A stretch of 64,000 nt of DNA from Flavobacterium swingsii (GTDB lineage: Bacteria; Bacteroidota; Bacteroidia; Flavobacteriales; Flavobacteriaceae): contig NZ_FOJT01000001.1 of assembly GCF_900111965.1 (NCBI RefSeq), positions 434,001 to 498,000 of the forward strand. Direction: 5' to 3'. The notes under the pieces were generated by a model. The model did no database searches. It saw only the letters and a list, made by a program, of their open reading frames with translations, and was not told the origin of the DNA. Both the position numbers and the translations under genes were made by a program. Below are positions 54,056 through 62,802 of the stretch, one piece after another. Position 1 is the stretch's first letter; every line of letters starts with the position of its first letter.

Positions 54056-57000
54056 TTATTCTTTTTCATACTCATTAATATGGTCAAATTCTGGTCGGTG
54101 TTTTTTCTCTCTCGACCACATTAAATAAATAGCGGGAATCACGTATAACGTTAGCATCAATGAAAATAAGGTTCCGCCAACAATTACAACTCCCATTCCT
54201 ATTCTACTCGTTGATGCCGCTCCCAACGACAAAGCAATTGGAAGTGCTCCAAGCGCAATCGCCAAACTAGTCATTAAAATAGGTCTTAAACGGGATTCCG
54301 AAGCTTCTAAAATCGCTTCAAATTTAGGTCTGCCCTGCTCTCGTAATTGATTGGCAAATTCAACAATCAAAATACCGTTTTTGGTCACCAAACCAATTAA
54401 CATAATGGTTCCAATCTGGCTAAAAATATTCCAGGTTTGACCAAATAACCATAATGAAAATAAAGCTCCAGCAACTGCCATTGGCACGGTTAAAATAATA
54501 ATAAACGGATCGATAAAACTTTCAAATTGTGCTGCCAGAATTAAGAAAATCAGCAACAAAGCCAATCCGAATGCGAAAGAAGTATTGGAACTACTTTCTA
54601 CAAAATCTCGAGATTCTCCACTTAAATCAGTAGTAAAAGTATCATCTAGCACCTTTTCTTTAATACGTTCCATGGCTTCAATTCCGTCGCTAATGCTTTT
54701 TCCTGGAGCCAATCCTGCAGAAATAGTTGCCGACATATATCTGTTACTATGGTACAATTGTGGCGGACTGCTTTGTTCTTCGACCGTTACAACATTATCT
54801 AACTGAATTAATTGTCCGTTTTTGTTTTTTACAAAAATTGAGGTCAAATCCATAGGTGCATTTCTATCTTTCTTATCAAATTGCCCCATAATCTGATATT
54901 GTTTTCCGTTTCTCATGAAATAACCAAAACGTTGTCCGCTAAAAGAAAGTTGTAATGTTTGCGCTACATCAATCACAGAAACGCCTAAACTTTGTGCTTT
55001 TTCTCTATCGATTGTTACATAAATTTCAGGCTTATTGAATTTTAAATTAACATCAGTATTAGAGAACGTTGGATCTTCGGAAGCTTCGTCCATAAACTGA
55101 GGGATTTTCTCTTCCAATTTCTTAAAATTTGGAGCCTGAATAATGTATTGAATTGGCAATCCTCCTCTTCTATTTACAGCTATTGTTGGCGATTCGGAAA
55201 CAGAAACTTTAGCTTCAGAATATTGTTTGGTCCACTTGGTTAATTTATCGGCAATTTCTTTTTGTGATTTTTCTCTTTCATTTGGCTGAACCAATGCAAT
55301 ACGAGCTCTACCGTTATTTACTGCTGAGGAACCAAATCCGGGCGATGTAATAATTAAACTTACTTTTTTCTCGGGAATGGAGTCGTTAATCAATTCTGTT
55401 AATTCAGTCATAAAACGATCCATATAATCGTATGAAGCGCCTTCTGGAGCGGTTACATTTACTCCGATAAAACTTCGGTCATCGTAAGGAGCAGTTTCTT
55501 TTTGAATGATATTGAAAAACAAATAAATCAGTCCAAAACAAGCAATTAATATCGGAAAACTCAACCACTTTTTCTTCATAAAAGCATTAAGCGTACTCGC
55601 ATAAGTGGCATTCATTTTTTGAAAAAACGGTTCAGTTAAATTATAAAATTTTGATTTTTTTTGTTCGCCACCTTTCATCAAATAGGCATTTAACATTGGT
55701 GTTAAAGTCAAGGATACAAAAGCAGAAATTAATACTGCAGCTCCAATCACGACTCCAAACTCTCGAAACAATCTTCCTACAAAACCTTCCAAGAAAATTA
55801 CTGGTAAAAAAACGGCAGCCAGTGTTATGGAAATTGAAATTACGGCGAAGAAAATCTCGTTCGATCCTTTGATTGCCGCTTCAATGGGCGACATTCCTTC
55901 TTCTACTTTTTTGAAAATATTTTCGGTGACGACAATTCCGTCATCAACCACCAAACCAGTTGCTAAAACGATAGCCAAAAGCGTCAGTACATTTACCGAA
56001 AATCCACACAAATACATGATAAAAAATGTGGCAATTAATGACACTGGAATATCAATTAACGGTCGGAAAGCGATAGCCCAATCTCTAAAGAAAAGATAGA
56101 TAATCAATACTACTAAAATAATTGATAATAATAGGGTTTCTGCCACTTCAACGACAGCTTTTTCAACAAAAACAGTATTATCGATAGCAATATTTAATTT
56201 GAAATCTTTGGGTAAATCCTTTTTTAATTGGTCGTATTGTTTGTAAAATGCATCGGCTATATCCAAATAATTAGTACCTGGTTGTGGGATAATCGCCAAA
56301 CCAACCATAGGTTGTCCAGAATCTGACAATTTCGTTTCTAAATTTTCGGCTTCCAAAGTTGCTTTTCCGATATCACTCAATCGAACGATTTTATCACCTT
56401 CAGCACGAATAATTATGTTATTAAATTCCTCTTCTGTAGAAAGATTTCCAACGGTTTTAACACTCAATTCTGTATTTGCACCCGTTAATTTCCCTGAAGG
56501 CAATTCTACATTTTGTTTGTTCAATGCTTCTCGAACTTCAGCAACAGTACAGCCGTAAGAAGCTAATTTCGCTGGATCAATCCACAAACGCATGGCGTAT
56601 TTTCGTTGGCCCCAAATCTGGACGCTACTCACACCCGGAATAGTTTGCAAACGTTGCGCAATAACATTATCGGCATAATCAGAAAGTTCTAAAACGTTTT
56701 TGTTATCACTCTGAACGGTCATCGTAATAATTGGTTCTGAATCGGCATCAGCTTTTGAAACTACTGGTGGAGCATCGATATCCTGCGGTAAACTTCGAAC
56801 GGCTTGAGATACTTTATCACGAACATCATTTGCGGCTTCTTCTAGATTTTTATCCAGATTAAACTCGATACTAATATTGCTACTTCCCTGATTACTTGAA
56901 GAACTGATATTTCGAATTCCGTCGATAGAATTGATGGCTTTTTCAAGTGGTTCGGTAATTTGAGATTCGATAATATCAGCATTCGCACCTGAATAACTTG

Positions 57001-57145
57001 TTCTCACCGAAATTTGTGCCGGATCAATCGATGGGAATTCACGAACGCCCAAATAAGTGTAGCCAATAATACCGAAAAGTATCAACATCAAGTTGAGTAC
57101 AATCGTTAAAACGGGTCTTTTTATACTTAATGTGGATAAACTCAT
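54056..57145 (-). CDS. RND efflux transporter permease
   Basis: A 1029-residue inner-membrane pump of the AcrB/MexB (HAE1) class with 12 transmembrane helices and two large periplasmic loops. Proton-relay acids are in TM4 (GLVVDDGIVVTENIF). Other family features: FPSIDPAQISVRTSYSGANA near the N terminus, TLLLSIILVVLIIYLFFRDW and ILAAQFESFIDPFIIILTVP. Drug-type rather than metal-type RND, since the metal-specific charged residues of CusA-like pumps are not evident. Second gene of the adaptor-permease-TolC operon, 11 bases after the adaptor stop. Confidence 0.96.
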   Translation of the reverse strand: MSLSTLSIKRPVLTIVLNLMLILFGIIGYTYLGVREFPSIDPAQISVRTSYSGANADIIESQITEPLEKAINSIDGIRNISSSSNQGSSNISIEFNLDKNLEEAANDVRDKVSQAVRSLPQDIDAPPVVSKADADSEPIITMTVQSDNKNVLELSDYADNVIAQRLQTIPGVSSVQIWGQRKYAMRLWIDPAKLASYGCTVAEVREALNKQNVELPSGKLTGANTELSVKTVGNLSTEEEFNNIIIRAEGDKIVRLSDIGKATLEAENLETKLSDSGQPMVGLAIIPQPGTNYLDIADAFYKQYDQLKKDLPKDFKLNIAIDNTVFVEKAVVEVAETLLLSIILVVLIIYLFFRDWAIAFRPLIDIPVSLIATFFIMYLCGFSVNVLTLLAIVLATGLVVDDGIVVTENIFKKVEEGMSPIEAAIKGSNEIFFAVISISITLAAVFLPVIFLEGFVGRLFREFGVVIGAAVLISAFVSLTLTPMLNAYLMKGGEQKKSKFYNLTEPFFQKMNATYASTLNAFMKKKWLSFPILIACFGLIYLFFNIIQKETAPYDDRSFIGVNVTAPEGASYDYMDRFMTELTELINDSIPEKKVSLIITSPGFGSSAVNNGRARIALVQPNEREKSQKEIADKLTKWTKQYSEAKVSVSESPTIAVNRRGGLPIQYIIQAPNFKKLEEKIPQFMDEASEDPTFSNTDVNLKFNKPEIYVTIDREKAQSLGVSVIDVAQTLQLSFSGQRFGYFMRNGKQYQIMGQFDKKDRNAPMDLTSIFVKNKNGQLIQLDNVVTVEEQSSPPQLYHSNRYMSATISAGLAPGKSISDGIEAMERIKEKVLDDTFTTDLSGESRDFVESSSNTSFAFGLALLLIFLILAAQFESFIDPFIIILTVPMAVAGALFSLWLFGQTWNIFSQIGTIMLIGLVTKNGILIVEFANQLREQGRPKFEAILEASESRLRPILMTSLAIALGALPIALSLGAASTSRIGMGVVIVGGTLFSLMLTLYVIPAIYLMWSREKKHRPEFDHINEYEKE

Positions 57146-57156
57146 GGTTTTGGGAT

Positions 57157-58233
57157 TTAAAGTTTATCTTTTTTAATACTGACTTTTACTGGCGAATCAT
57201 CTTTTAAGGTCATAACACCACTAGTTAAAACGGTATCTCCAGCTTTTAATCCAGAAAGAATCAAGATATTCTTATCGGTTCTGGCTCCGGTTTCTACCAT
57301 AATTTCTTTGGCTTTTCCATGAATAGAAACAAATATTTTTTTCCCGTTTTGAACCGGAATAAGCGCTTCTGTTGGAACCAATAAAGCATCGTTAATATTT
57401 TCTAAGGGCAAAGCCACATTAGCAAATGTTCCTGGAATTAATTTTCCTTCCGAATTTTGAGCAATCGCTCGCATTTGCAATGTTCGTGTGGTTACATCAA
57501 TTTGTGGTTCGATGGCGTAAATTTTTGCTGTATAAGTTTCTTTAGAACCTGCAACAGTAAATGATAACGGTGAATTCACCTTCATTTTAGTAGCATATTT
57601 CTCTGGGATTGAAAATGTGATTTTTACTTGATTGGTGTTGACTAAATTAGCTATAACTGTTGTTGATGTTACATACGTTCCTTTAGAAATAGAACGCAAT
57701 CCAATTTTTCCGGAAAAAGGAGCACGAACGGTTGTTTTGGCAATTTGTGCTTGAATTAACTGAGTTTGTGCTTGTGCAGAACGAAAATCAGCATTTGAAA
57801 CATCGTATTCTTCCTGACTAATCGCTTCTTTTTGAAGTAAAAGCTTGGCTCTCCTTTCGTTTTCTGAGGCTAAAGTTTGTTTCGTTCTGGCTTGTGAAAG
57901 TTGTGCTCTTAACTCAATGTCATTAATCTTGAAAAGCATTTGCCCTTTGCTCACAAAGGTTCCTTCGTCAAAATTAATGCTTTCAACAACACCCGAAACT
58001 TCACTGCGAACTTCAATTTGTTCATTAGCATCAATAGAACCAGAAAGTGAAAGATTATCTGAGAAGACTTGGGGTTTTAGAACCATTCCGGTTACTTTGG
58101 CTGGTTTTTTATCTCCGCCACCTTTTCCTTTTCCGCCTTCGTCGCTTTTGTCTTTATTTTCTGAAATGCGGTAAAAAATCATTCCGCCTAATAGGATTGC
58201 TAATAGTAAGAGTACAATATTTTTTAATTTCAT
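57157..58233 (-). CDS. RND efflux periplasmic adaptor (membrane fusion protein)
   Basis: A 358-residue adaptor with an N-terminal membrane anchor (IVLLLLAILLGGMIFY), a Gly/Lys-rich stretch (SDEGGKGKGGGDKKP), a lipoyl/barrel-sandwich domain (DEGTFVSKGQMLFKINDI), an alpha-hairpin (LSQARTKQTLASENERRAKL) and beta-barrel. It bridges the RND permease and TolC. First gene of the operon; no TetR or other regulator gene adjoins. The 126-base upstream gap shows no convincing promoter match. Confidence 0.94.
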   Translation of the reverse strand: MKLKNIVLLLLAILLGGMIFYRISENKDKSDEGGKGKGGGDKKPAKVTGMVLKPQVFSDNLSLSGSIDANEQIEVRSEVSGVVESINFDEGTFVSKGQMLFKINDIELRAQLSQARTKQTLASENERRAKLLLQKEAISQEEYDVSNADFRSAQAQTQLIQAQIAKTTVRAPFSGKIGLRSISKGTYVTSTTVIANLVNTNQVKITFSIPEKYATKMKVNSPLSFTVAGSKETYTAKIYAIEPQIDVTTRTLQMRAIAQNSEGKLIPGTFANVALPLENINDALLVPTEALIPVQNGKKIFVSIHGKAKEIMVETGARTDKNILILSGLKAGDTVLTSGVMTLKDDSPVKVSIKKDKL

Positions 58234-58359
58234 AATGGCTATATGTAGTGTTATTACAATCTGTAAATTATAACAAAACTAATTTTTAATATCCATTTAT
58301 CTAAATGATTGCGGTTTATTTAACATGAATTTAGAAGTTTATAAAGAGTGATAAGTTCC

Positions 58360-59160
58360 CTAATGTTTATTATTTAACATTTTACCTACATTACTATAAA
58401 GTTGCGGAAATTCTTGCTCAAACAAATCGGGTGATTCAAAATAATACTCTAAAATAACTGCTAAAAACTCAAACTGATTAGTGTAAGCATAAATTCTAAA
58501 ATATTCTGAATTGATTAATTTCTCTCTATTTACAGGATGATTTACTTCTTTCTGAATTTGATTGTACATTCTTGAAAAAATTACGGCACTAGCATCATCG
58601 CTCTTCAACCCGTGAAAATGCAAAACATGTGCAAATTCATGAATTCCTAGATTTAAATTATCATTAGTAATTTCGAAACCTTCTTTAAAATCGTGCCAAG
58701 AAAAAACAATTGCCCTCATTCTTGGATTGAATTCTCCCTTGTGATAGACCTCTCCAATTGTTGAATAATATTCCTTTGGATATACTATTATTTTATCAAT
58801 ATTAGAATATAAATAGTTTCGCATTCCAAAAGTTAACATAACTGACGTTGAAGCTATTAAAATTCTCACTTCATCTGTAATTACAAACCCTTCATTTCCA
58901 ATGAATTTATATTTTTTTATAAAAGTAGCTACTCGATGTTCAAAATATTTTTTTTTATTATCCGGAAGTGTGTTGTAATAATTAAATTGTTTCTTTAAAA
59001 TATAAAACTGATTAGCCGATAATGACTTTACATTAGGGTAAAAATGAACATAAAAAGGTTTATTAAACAACAAACCGTAATTATCCTCTGCTACTGTGTA
59101 GATAAAAGCAATAAAAAGAGCAACAGCAGGAGTAAATAAAATTAATAAAATAATTATCAT
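58360..59160 (-). CDS. MtfA-like zinc-dependent peptidase
   Basis: A 266-residue protein with an N-terminal transmembrane helix (about 1-21) and an MtfA/DUF980-type domain. The zinc site is HEFAH (His174, Glu175, His178) in LGIHEFAHVLHFH, with a further glutamate in the downstream helix FEFLAVILEYYFE as probable third ligand. E. coli MtfA is a soluble aminopeptidase that regulates the Mlc repressor; this homologue is membrane-anchored, so its target may differ. Flanked by tRNA-Arg and the efflux operon, without obvious partners. Confidence 0.85.
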   Translation of the reverse strand: MIIILLILFTPAVALFIAFIYTVAEDNYGLLFNKPFYVHFYPNVKSLSANQFYILKKQFNYYNTLPDNKKKYFEHRVATFIKKYKFIGNEGFVITDEVRILIASTSVMLTFGMRNYLYSNIDKIIVYPKEYYSTIGEVYHKGEFNPRMRAIVFSWHDFKEGFEITNDNLNLGIHEFAHVLHFHGLKSDDASAVIFSRMYNQIQKEVNHPVNREKLINSEYFRIYAYTNQFEFLAVILEYYFESPDLFEQEFPQLYSNVGKMLNNKH

Positions 59161-59198
59161 AAAAATTGTTGCTTGTTTTATTCCAAAACACTAAAATG

Positions 59199-59272
59199 TG
59201 ACCACGGCAGGGTTCGAACCTGCAACCAACGGAGCCGAAATCCGTCATTCTATCCAGTTGAACTACGCGGCC
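59199..59272 (-). tRNA. tRNA-Arg (anticodon TCG)
   Basis: A 74-base tRNA on the minus strand. Acceptor GGCCGCG/CGTGGTC with discriminator A, D-stem GTTC/GAAT, anticodon stem ACGGA/TCCGT with loop TTTCGGC (anticodon TCG, codon CGA), T-stem GCAGG/CCTGC with loop TTCGAAC. No CCA is encoded. All arms pair well. Confidence 0.95.
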
Positions 59273-59284
59273 AGTTTTTAGATT

Positions 59285-59343
59285 ATTAGACTTCTTAGAT
59301 TTTTAGACAACTTAAACAGTTGCTAAAATCTAAGAAGTCTAAT
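59285..59343. repeat. Long imperfect inverted repeat beside tRNA-Arg
   Basis: A 19-base arm, ATTAGACTTCTTAGATTTT at 59285-59303, pairs perfectly with the inverse ending at 59343; the stem continues past one bulged base (TAGACAAC against GTTGCTA). Words such as TCTAAGAAGTCTAAT recur in Flavobacterium intergenic regions (from memory). It lies between the YqeY-like gene end and the tRNA, both minus strand, and could form a terminator-like or cruciform structure. Confidence 0.75.
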
Positions 59344-59357
59344 GTTATCTAATTTAT

Positions 59358-59807
59358 CTAAACTAATAGTTTCTTAACAATACTAGAGATTGTTTTTCCT
59401 TCGGCTTGACCGCCAATTTGTCCTGATGCTAATCCCATTACTTTTCCCATTGATGCGATTCCAGAAGCTCCGGTTTCGGCAATGATTTTTGCAATAATTG
59501 CTTCTACTTCTGCTTCTGATAGTTGTACTGGCAAGAATTTTTCGATGACTGCGATTTGTGCTAATTCTGGCTCAGCAAGGTCTGGACGGTTTTGTTCTGC
59601 AAAAATAGTAGCGCTGTCTTTACGCATTTTTACTAATTTTTGTAGAATTTTTATTTCGTCTGCTTCAGTGATTTCTTCTTTACTTCCTGTTGCGGTTTGT
59701 GCTAGTAATATTTCCGATTTGATGGCGCGAAGTGCTTCTAGTGCAACGGTGTCTTTTGCACGCATTGCTGTTTTCATTTCGTCCATGATGTGTGTTGATA
59801 AGCTCAT
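59358..59807 (-). CDS. GatB/YqeY domain protein
   Basis: A 149-residue protein covering a GatB/YqeY domain, with KTAMRAKDTVALEALRAIKSE near the N terminus and ASGIASMGKVMGLASGQIGGQAEGK near the C terminus. Related domains occur at the C terminus of GatB and GlnRS-type enzymes and bind tRNA; free-standing YqeY is of uncertain role but is linked to tRNA-dependent amidation. The leader contains an octamer tandem repeat directly before the ATG. It is adjacent to tRNA-Arg on the same strand. Confidence 0.9.
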   Translation of the reverse strand: MSLSTHIMDEMKTAMRAKDTVALEALRAIKSEILLAQTATGSKEEITEADEIKILQKLVKMRKDSATIFAEQNRPDLAEPELAQIAVIEKFLPVQLSEAEVEAIIAKIIAETGASGIASMGKVMGLASGQIGGQAEGKTISSIVKKLLV

Positions 59808-59830
59808 ATTTTGTGTATTTGTTGATTCGT

Positions 59831-59869
59831 TTATTTGGTTATTTGGTTATTTGGTTATTTGGTTATTTG
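59831..59869. repeat. Octamer tandem repeat in the YqeY gene leader
   Basis: Four full copies of TTATTTGG plus a partial one (plus-strand sense) lie 24-62 bases before the minus-strand YqeY-like ATG. On the coding strand this is CCAAATAA repeated. Simple repeats of 8 bp can change copy number by slippage. A related but non-tandem leader precedes groEL (19729-19764). Confidence 0.85.
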
Positions 59870-59898
59870 ATAGCAAAAGGTAAAATGATTTACTATTT

Positions 59899-59997
59899 AG
59901 CCCCGATTGAAGTGAAAATCTTTTTTCTATACCTGACAGGTTTTAAAAACCTGTCAGGTATAGAAAAAAGATTGCAACGAAAAGCGGGAAAATGGCT
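59899..59997 (+). repeat. Structured intergenic repeat, copy C
   Basis: Third copy. The outer helix is AGC (59899-59901) with GCT (59995-59997) and CCCG (59902-59905) with CGGG (59985-59988). Between them is the long hairpin at 59917-59973. It lies between the YqeY-like gene and the ftsZ terminator, with no gene on the plus strand nearby to serve as host transcript. Confidence 0.65.
59917..59973. repeat. 57-base near-perfect palindrome inside copy C
   Basis: The 28-base arm (59917-59944) is complementary to 59946-59973 with a single extra A at the centre. The core is ACCTGACAGG TTTT / AAAA CCTGTCAGGT. Such a palindrome could extrude as a cruciform or be a recombination or nuclease target. 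The core is known to me as a frequent repeat in flavobacterial genomes, though I could not check. Confidence 0.85.
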
Positions 59998-60044
59998 AGC
60001 AAAAATAGACCAAGCCATTCGCTTCAAATATCTTGCGCAAAGAT

Positions 60045-60080
60045 AAAAAAATAACCCGAAAAATCATAAGAATTTTCGGG
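60045..60080 (-). terminator. Terminator after ftsZ
   Basis: CCCGAAAA (60055-60062) pairs with TTTTCGGG (60073-60080) around a ten-base loop, then a T run on the minus strand (60052-60045). Confidence 0.85.
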
Positions 60081-60104
60081 CTACAAGGGTTTGGTTTGAG
60101 TTAG

Positions 60105-62060
60105 TTAATCGACGTTGTCGTGAAGGAACGAATTGTTTGATCGCAACTGTATATCGTCGTTACTATCTGTTCCTAGTGACATGCGCGATCTGCTATTGTC
60201 TATCGAATTGTTCGAAATATCGATTCCCATGCGTTTGTATGCTGGTTCTTTTTCGAACTCATCTACTTTTGATGCGTTATTGTGAAACTTATAATTGAAT
60301 TCTTTCATCTTGCGACGACGTTCTTCGGCTCTCATTCGCAATGAATCCTCGATAGACATGTCTAACGGAGAAATTTCGTTTGCTGTATTTTGAGTCGCAT
60401 ATTGTGGCGCGATATCTACTTGCGTCATCGTTATGTTTAACTCGGTTGGAATGGTTTCTGCAATTACTTCTACTTTTTTAGCTTCGAATAATTGGTTTTC
60501 GATTTCCATGTATTCTTCGAGCGAATGTTTGATAACTCCATTTTGAGTTACTTCGGTCATTGGCACAAATTCTACCGCTTCGTTTACTTTTATGTCTTTT
60601 ATTTCGTTTGTTAAATCGAATATCAACCTATCAGTATTTACTGTTTCGGGCGCTTTTTGTATTGGCAAATCGAACGTAAATGTGATTTGTTCTGGTTCGT
60701 TTACTACAAATTGCGGATCGATTACTTCGATTTCTTTTACTTCTGGTGAAGTGAAATAAAAGTCATTGACATCGATTGCTTTTGATGAAACTACTTCAAA
60801 AGTAACGTCCAAATTTTTGATTAATTCTGTTGTTGGCACTAAATCCATTGTGAAATAAGTTTCAACAGGATTTGGCAATTCTTCTTCTAAAGAAAATACT
60901 ATTTTTTCTTCAACAACAGGAGTTTCAATAATTTTCGGCACTTCCGAAACTACATTTGACGAAAAATCGAATCCTTGCGCTTCGTATTTTTGTGTTAAAT
61001 CACGAACAATTTTTTGGTCGTCTTCTAACGCATGAATTATTTTTTTAGGTTCTGTATTTACAATTTCTGCTTGTTGCTCTACACAAAATCCAGTAGCAAT
61101 AATGGTTACCGCGATTTTATCTCCAAGTTCTTCTTCTTCTCCAACTCCCATAATAATATTGGCGTTGTGTCCTGCTTCAGCTTGAATGTAATCGTTTATT
61201 TCTCCTATCTCATCGATAGTGATTTCGTTAGTTCCAGAAACGATAAGCAACAATACGTTTTTGGCTCCAGCAATTTTATTATCATTTAAAAGTGGTGAAT
61301 CTAATGCAGAAACAATCGCTTCTTTAGCTCTGTTTTCGCCTTCGGCAGTGGCAGAACCCATGATTGCTGTTCCTGAATTAGACAATACCGTTTTAGCATC
61401 TTTTAAATCGATATTTTGCGTGTAGTGGTGTGTGATTACTTCAGCAATTCCGCGTGATGCAGTTGCCAAAACTTCGTCCGCTTTAGAAAACCCAGCTTTG
61501 AAACCTAAATTTCCGTACACTTCTCTCAATTTATTATTATTGATAACAATAAGTGAATCGACTTGTTTTCTCAATTTTTCGACACCCAAAAGTGCTTGTT
61601 CGATACGTACTTTTCCTTCAAATTGAAATGGAATTGTTACGATACCAACAGTTAAGATATCTCTTTCTTTTGCCAATTGTGCAATAACTGGCGCAGCACC
61701 TGTTCCTGTTCCTCCACCCATTCCTGCGGTGATAAAAACCATTTTGGTGTTGCTGTCTAGCATTTTTTCGATTTCGGCAATGCTTTCTATTGCTGATTGC
61801 TGCCCCACTTCTGGGTTTGCTCCCGCTCCTAATCCTTCGGTTAGGTTTACACCCAACTGGATTTTATTAGGCACAGCACTGTTCTCGAGCGCTTGCGAGT
61901 CGGTATTACAAACGATAAAGTCGACACCTTTTATCCCTTGCTTAAACATGTGGTTTATTGCGTTGCTTCCGCCTCCGCCTACACCAATTACTTTAATTAC
62001 ATTTGATTGGTTTTTTGGTAAATCAAATGAAATACTTCCAAATTCTGAGTTGCTTTCCAT
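60105..62060 (-). CDS. ftsZ: Cell division GTPase FtsZ with long C-terminal extension
   Basis: A 651-residue FtsZ, the tubulin-like protein forming the division ring. The GTPase core (about 1-330) holds GVGGGGSNAINHM (26-38) and the tubulin signature GGGTGTG (115-121), then DEVLATASRGIAEVI. The remaining roughly 320 residues form an acidic, beta/proline-poor extension with repeated Glu/Val stretches, ending near KEPAYKRMGIDIS and a polar tail. Long tails are usual in Flavobacteriaceae and may hold partner-binding sites. Follows ftsA and a 211-residue unknown in the division cluster; terminator downstream. Confidence 0.97.
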   Translation of the reverse strand: MESNSEFGSISFDLPKNQSNVIKVIGVGGGGSNAINHMFKQGIKGVDFIVCNTDSQALENSAVPNKIQLGVNLTEGLGAGANPEVGQQSAIESIAEIEKMLDSNTKMVFITAGMGGGTGTGAAPVIAQLAKERDILTVGIVTIPFQFEGKVRIEQALLGVEKLRKQVDSLIVINNNKLREVYGNLGFKAGFSKADEVLATASRGIAEVITHHYTQNIDLKDAKTVLSNSGTAIMGSATAEGENRAKEAIVSALDSPLLNDNKIAGAKNVLLLIVSGTNEITIDEIGEINDYIQAEAGHNANIIMGVGEEEELGDKIAVTIIATGFCVEQQAEIVNTEPKKIIHALEDDQKIVRDLTQKYEAQGFDFSSNVVSEVPKIIETPVVEEKIVFSLEEELPNPVETYFTMDLVPTTELIKNLDVTFEVVSSKAIDVNDFYFTSPEVKEIEVIDPQFVVNEPEQITFTFDLPIQKAPETVNTDRLIFDLTNEIKDIKVNEAVEFVPMTEVTQNGVIKHSLEEYMEIENQLFEAKKVEVIAETIPTELNITMTQVDIAPQYATQNTANEISPLDMSIEDSLRMRAEERRRKMKEFNYKFHNNASKVDEFEKEPAYKRMGIDISNNSIDNSRSRMSLGTDSNDDIQLRSNNSFLHDNVD

Positions 62061-62139
62061 ACTATTGGTTTTTATTTATGCTTTATTAATCTTATTTTTA
62101 AAAATTTAATATCTATTATTTGATATTATTGAATTCCAA

Positions 62140-62775
62140 TTATTTTTTGGAATTGTATAATTCGATAACTTCCATAAAATTTTTATAGGTATATTCTCTT
62201 TTATCTATTTTTGCTGCAATTTCTGTATTGTCTGCAAAATATTTTCTTCCGTTTTGTCTAAAAAACATGTTTTCATTTGCATAATTACTATCAACATGGA
62301 TTAATGACGCTGCTTCTTCTCCTTCTCGAATGCAATAATAATTTACAAACCCAACACCAGTATTTCTTGCAGCACTTGCACTTCCGTTATATGAGAATTG
62401 ATTGTTTGTATAACTACTTATGTATACTGAAACTTTACCTTTTACTACATTAAGCAACAATTTTGGTTCTTTCATTACTTTCACATTCATTTCATTAAAA
62501 ACCTTCATATTTATGTATTCAATCGCCGCTCCTCCTCCTTGGTTTGTGGTAAAAACTACTTTACTGATTTTGTCTCTTTCAATTTTTTGCTTCCCGTTGG
62601 CATTTTTATATTTCAACGGTTTTCCATCGTCTACAAGTGGAAAATCAATTTCTCCTTGAATTTCAGTATTATCATTTAATATTATAGTAGATTTTTCGAC
62701 TTTAAACATTACTGGCTCTTGCCCATAAAAAGAAGTTGTTAACGTAATAAATAATATTAAAAATAATTTTTTCAT
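62140..62775 (-). CDS. Exported protein of unknown function between ftsA and ftsZ
   Basis: A 211-residue exported protein with a signal peptide (about 18 residues, ending SFYGQ). The mature part is beta-rich: VEKSTIILNDNTEIQGEIDF, KQKIERDKISKVVFTTNQGG, VSVYISSYTNNQFSYNG. No domain was recognised. It sits on the same strand between ftsA (27 bases before its ATG) and ftsZ (79 bases after its stop), where ftsA and ftsZ are usually adjacent. Whether it takes part in division is open. Confidence 0.7.
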   Translation of the reverse strand: MKKLFLILFITLTTSFYGQEPVMFKVEKSTIILNDNTEIQGEIDFPLVDDGKPLKYKNANGKQKIERDKISKVVFTTNQGGGAAIEYINMKVFNEMNVKVMKEPKLLLNVVKGKVSVYISSYTNNQFSYNGSASAARNTGVGFVNYYCIREGEEAASLIHVDSNYANENMFFRQNGRKYFADNTEIAAKIDKREYTYKNFMEVIELYNSKK

Positions 62776-62802
62776 TTTGTTTCTTTAAATTGTATTATAA
62801 TT

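Noticed and set aside
57845..58174. 109-codon open frame antisense to the RND adaptor gene
   Set aside because: Shadow of a well-supported gene; the Pro/Phe-rich end mirrors the Gly/Lys-rich linker of the real protein.
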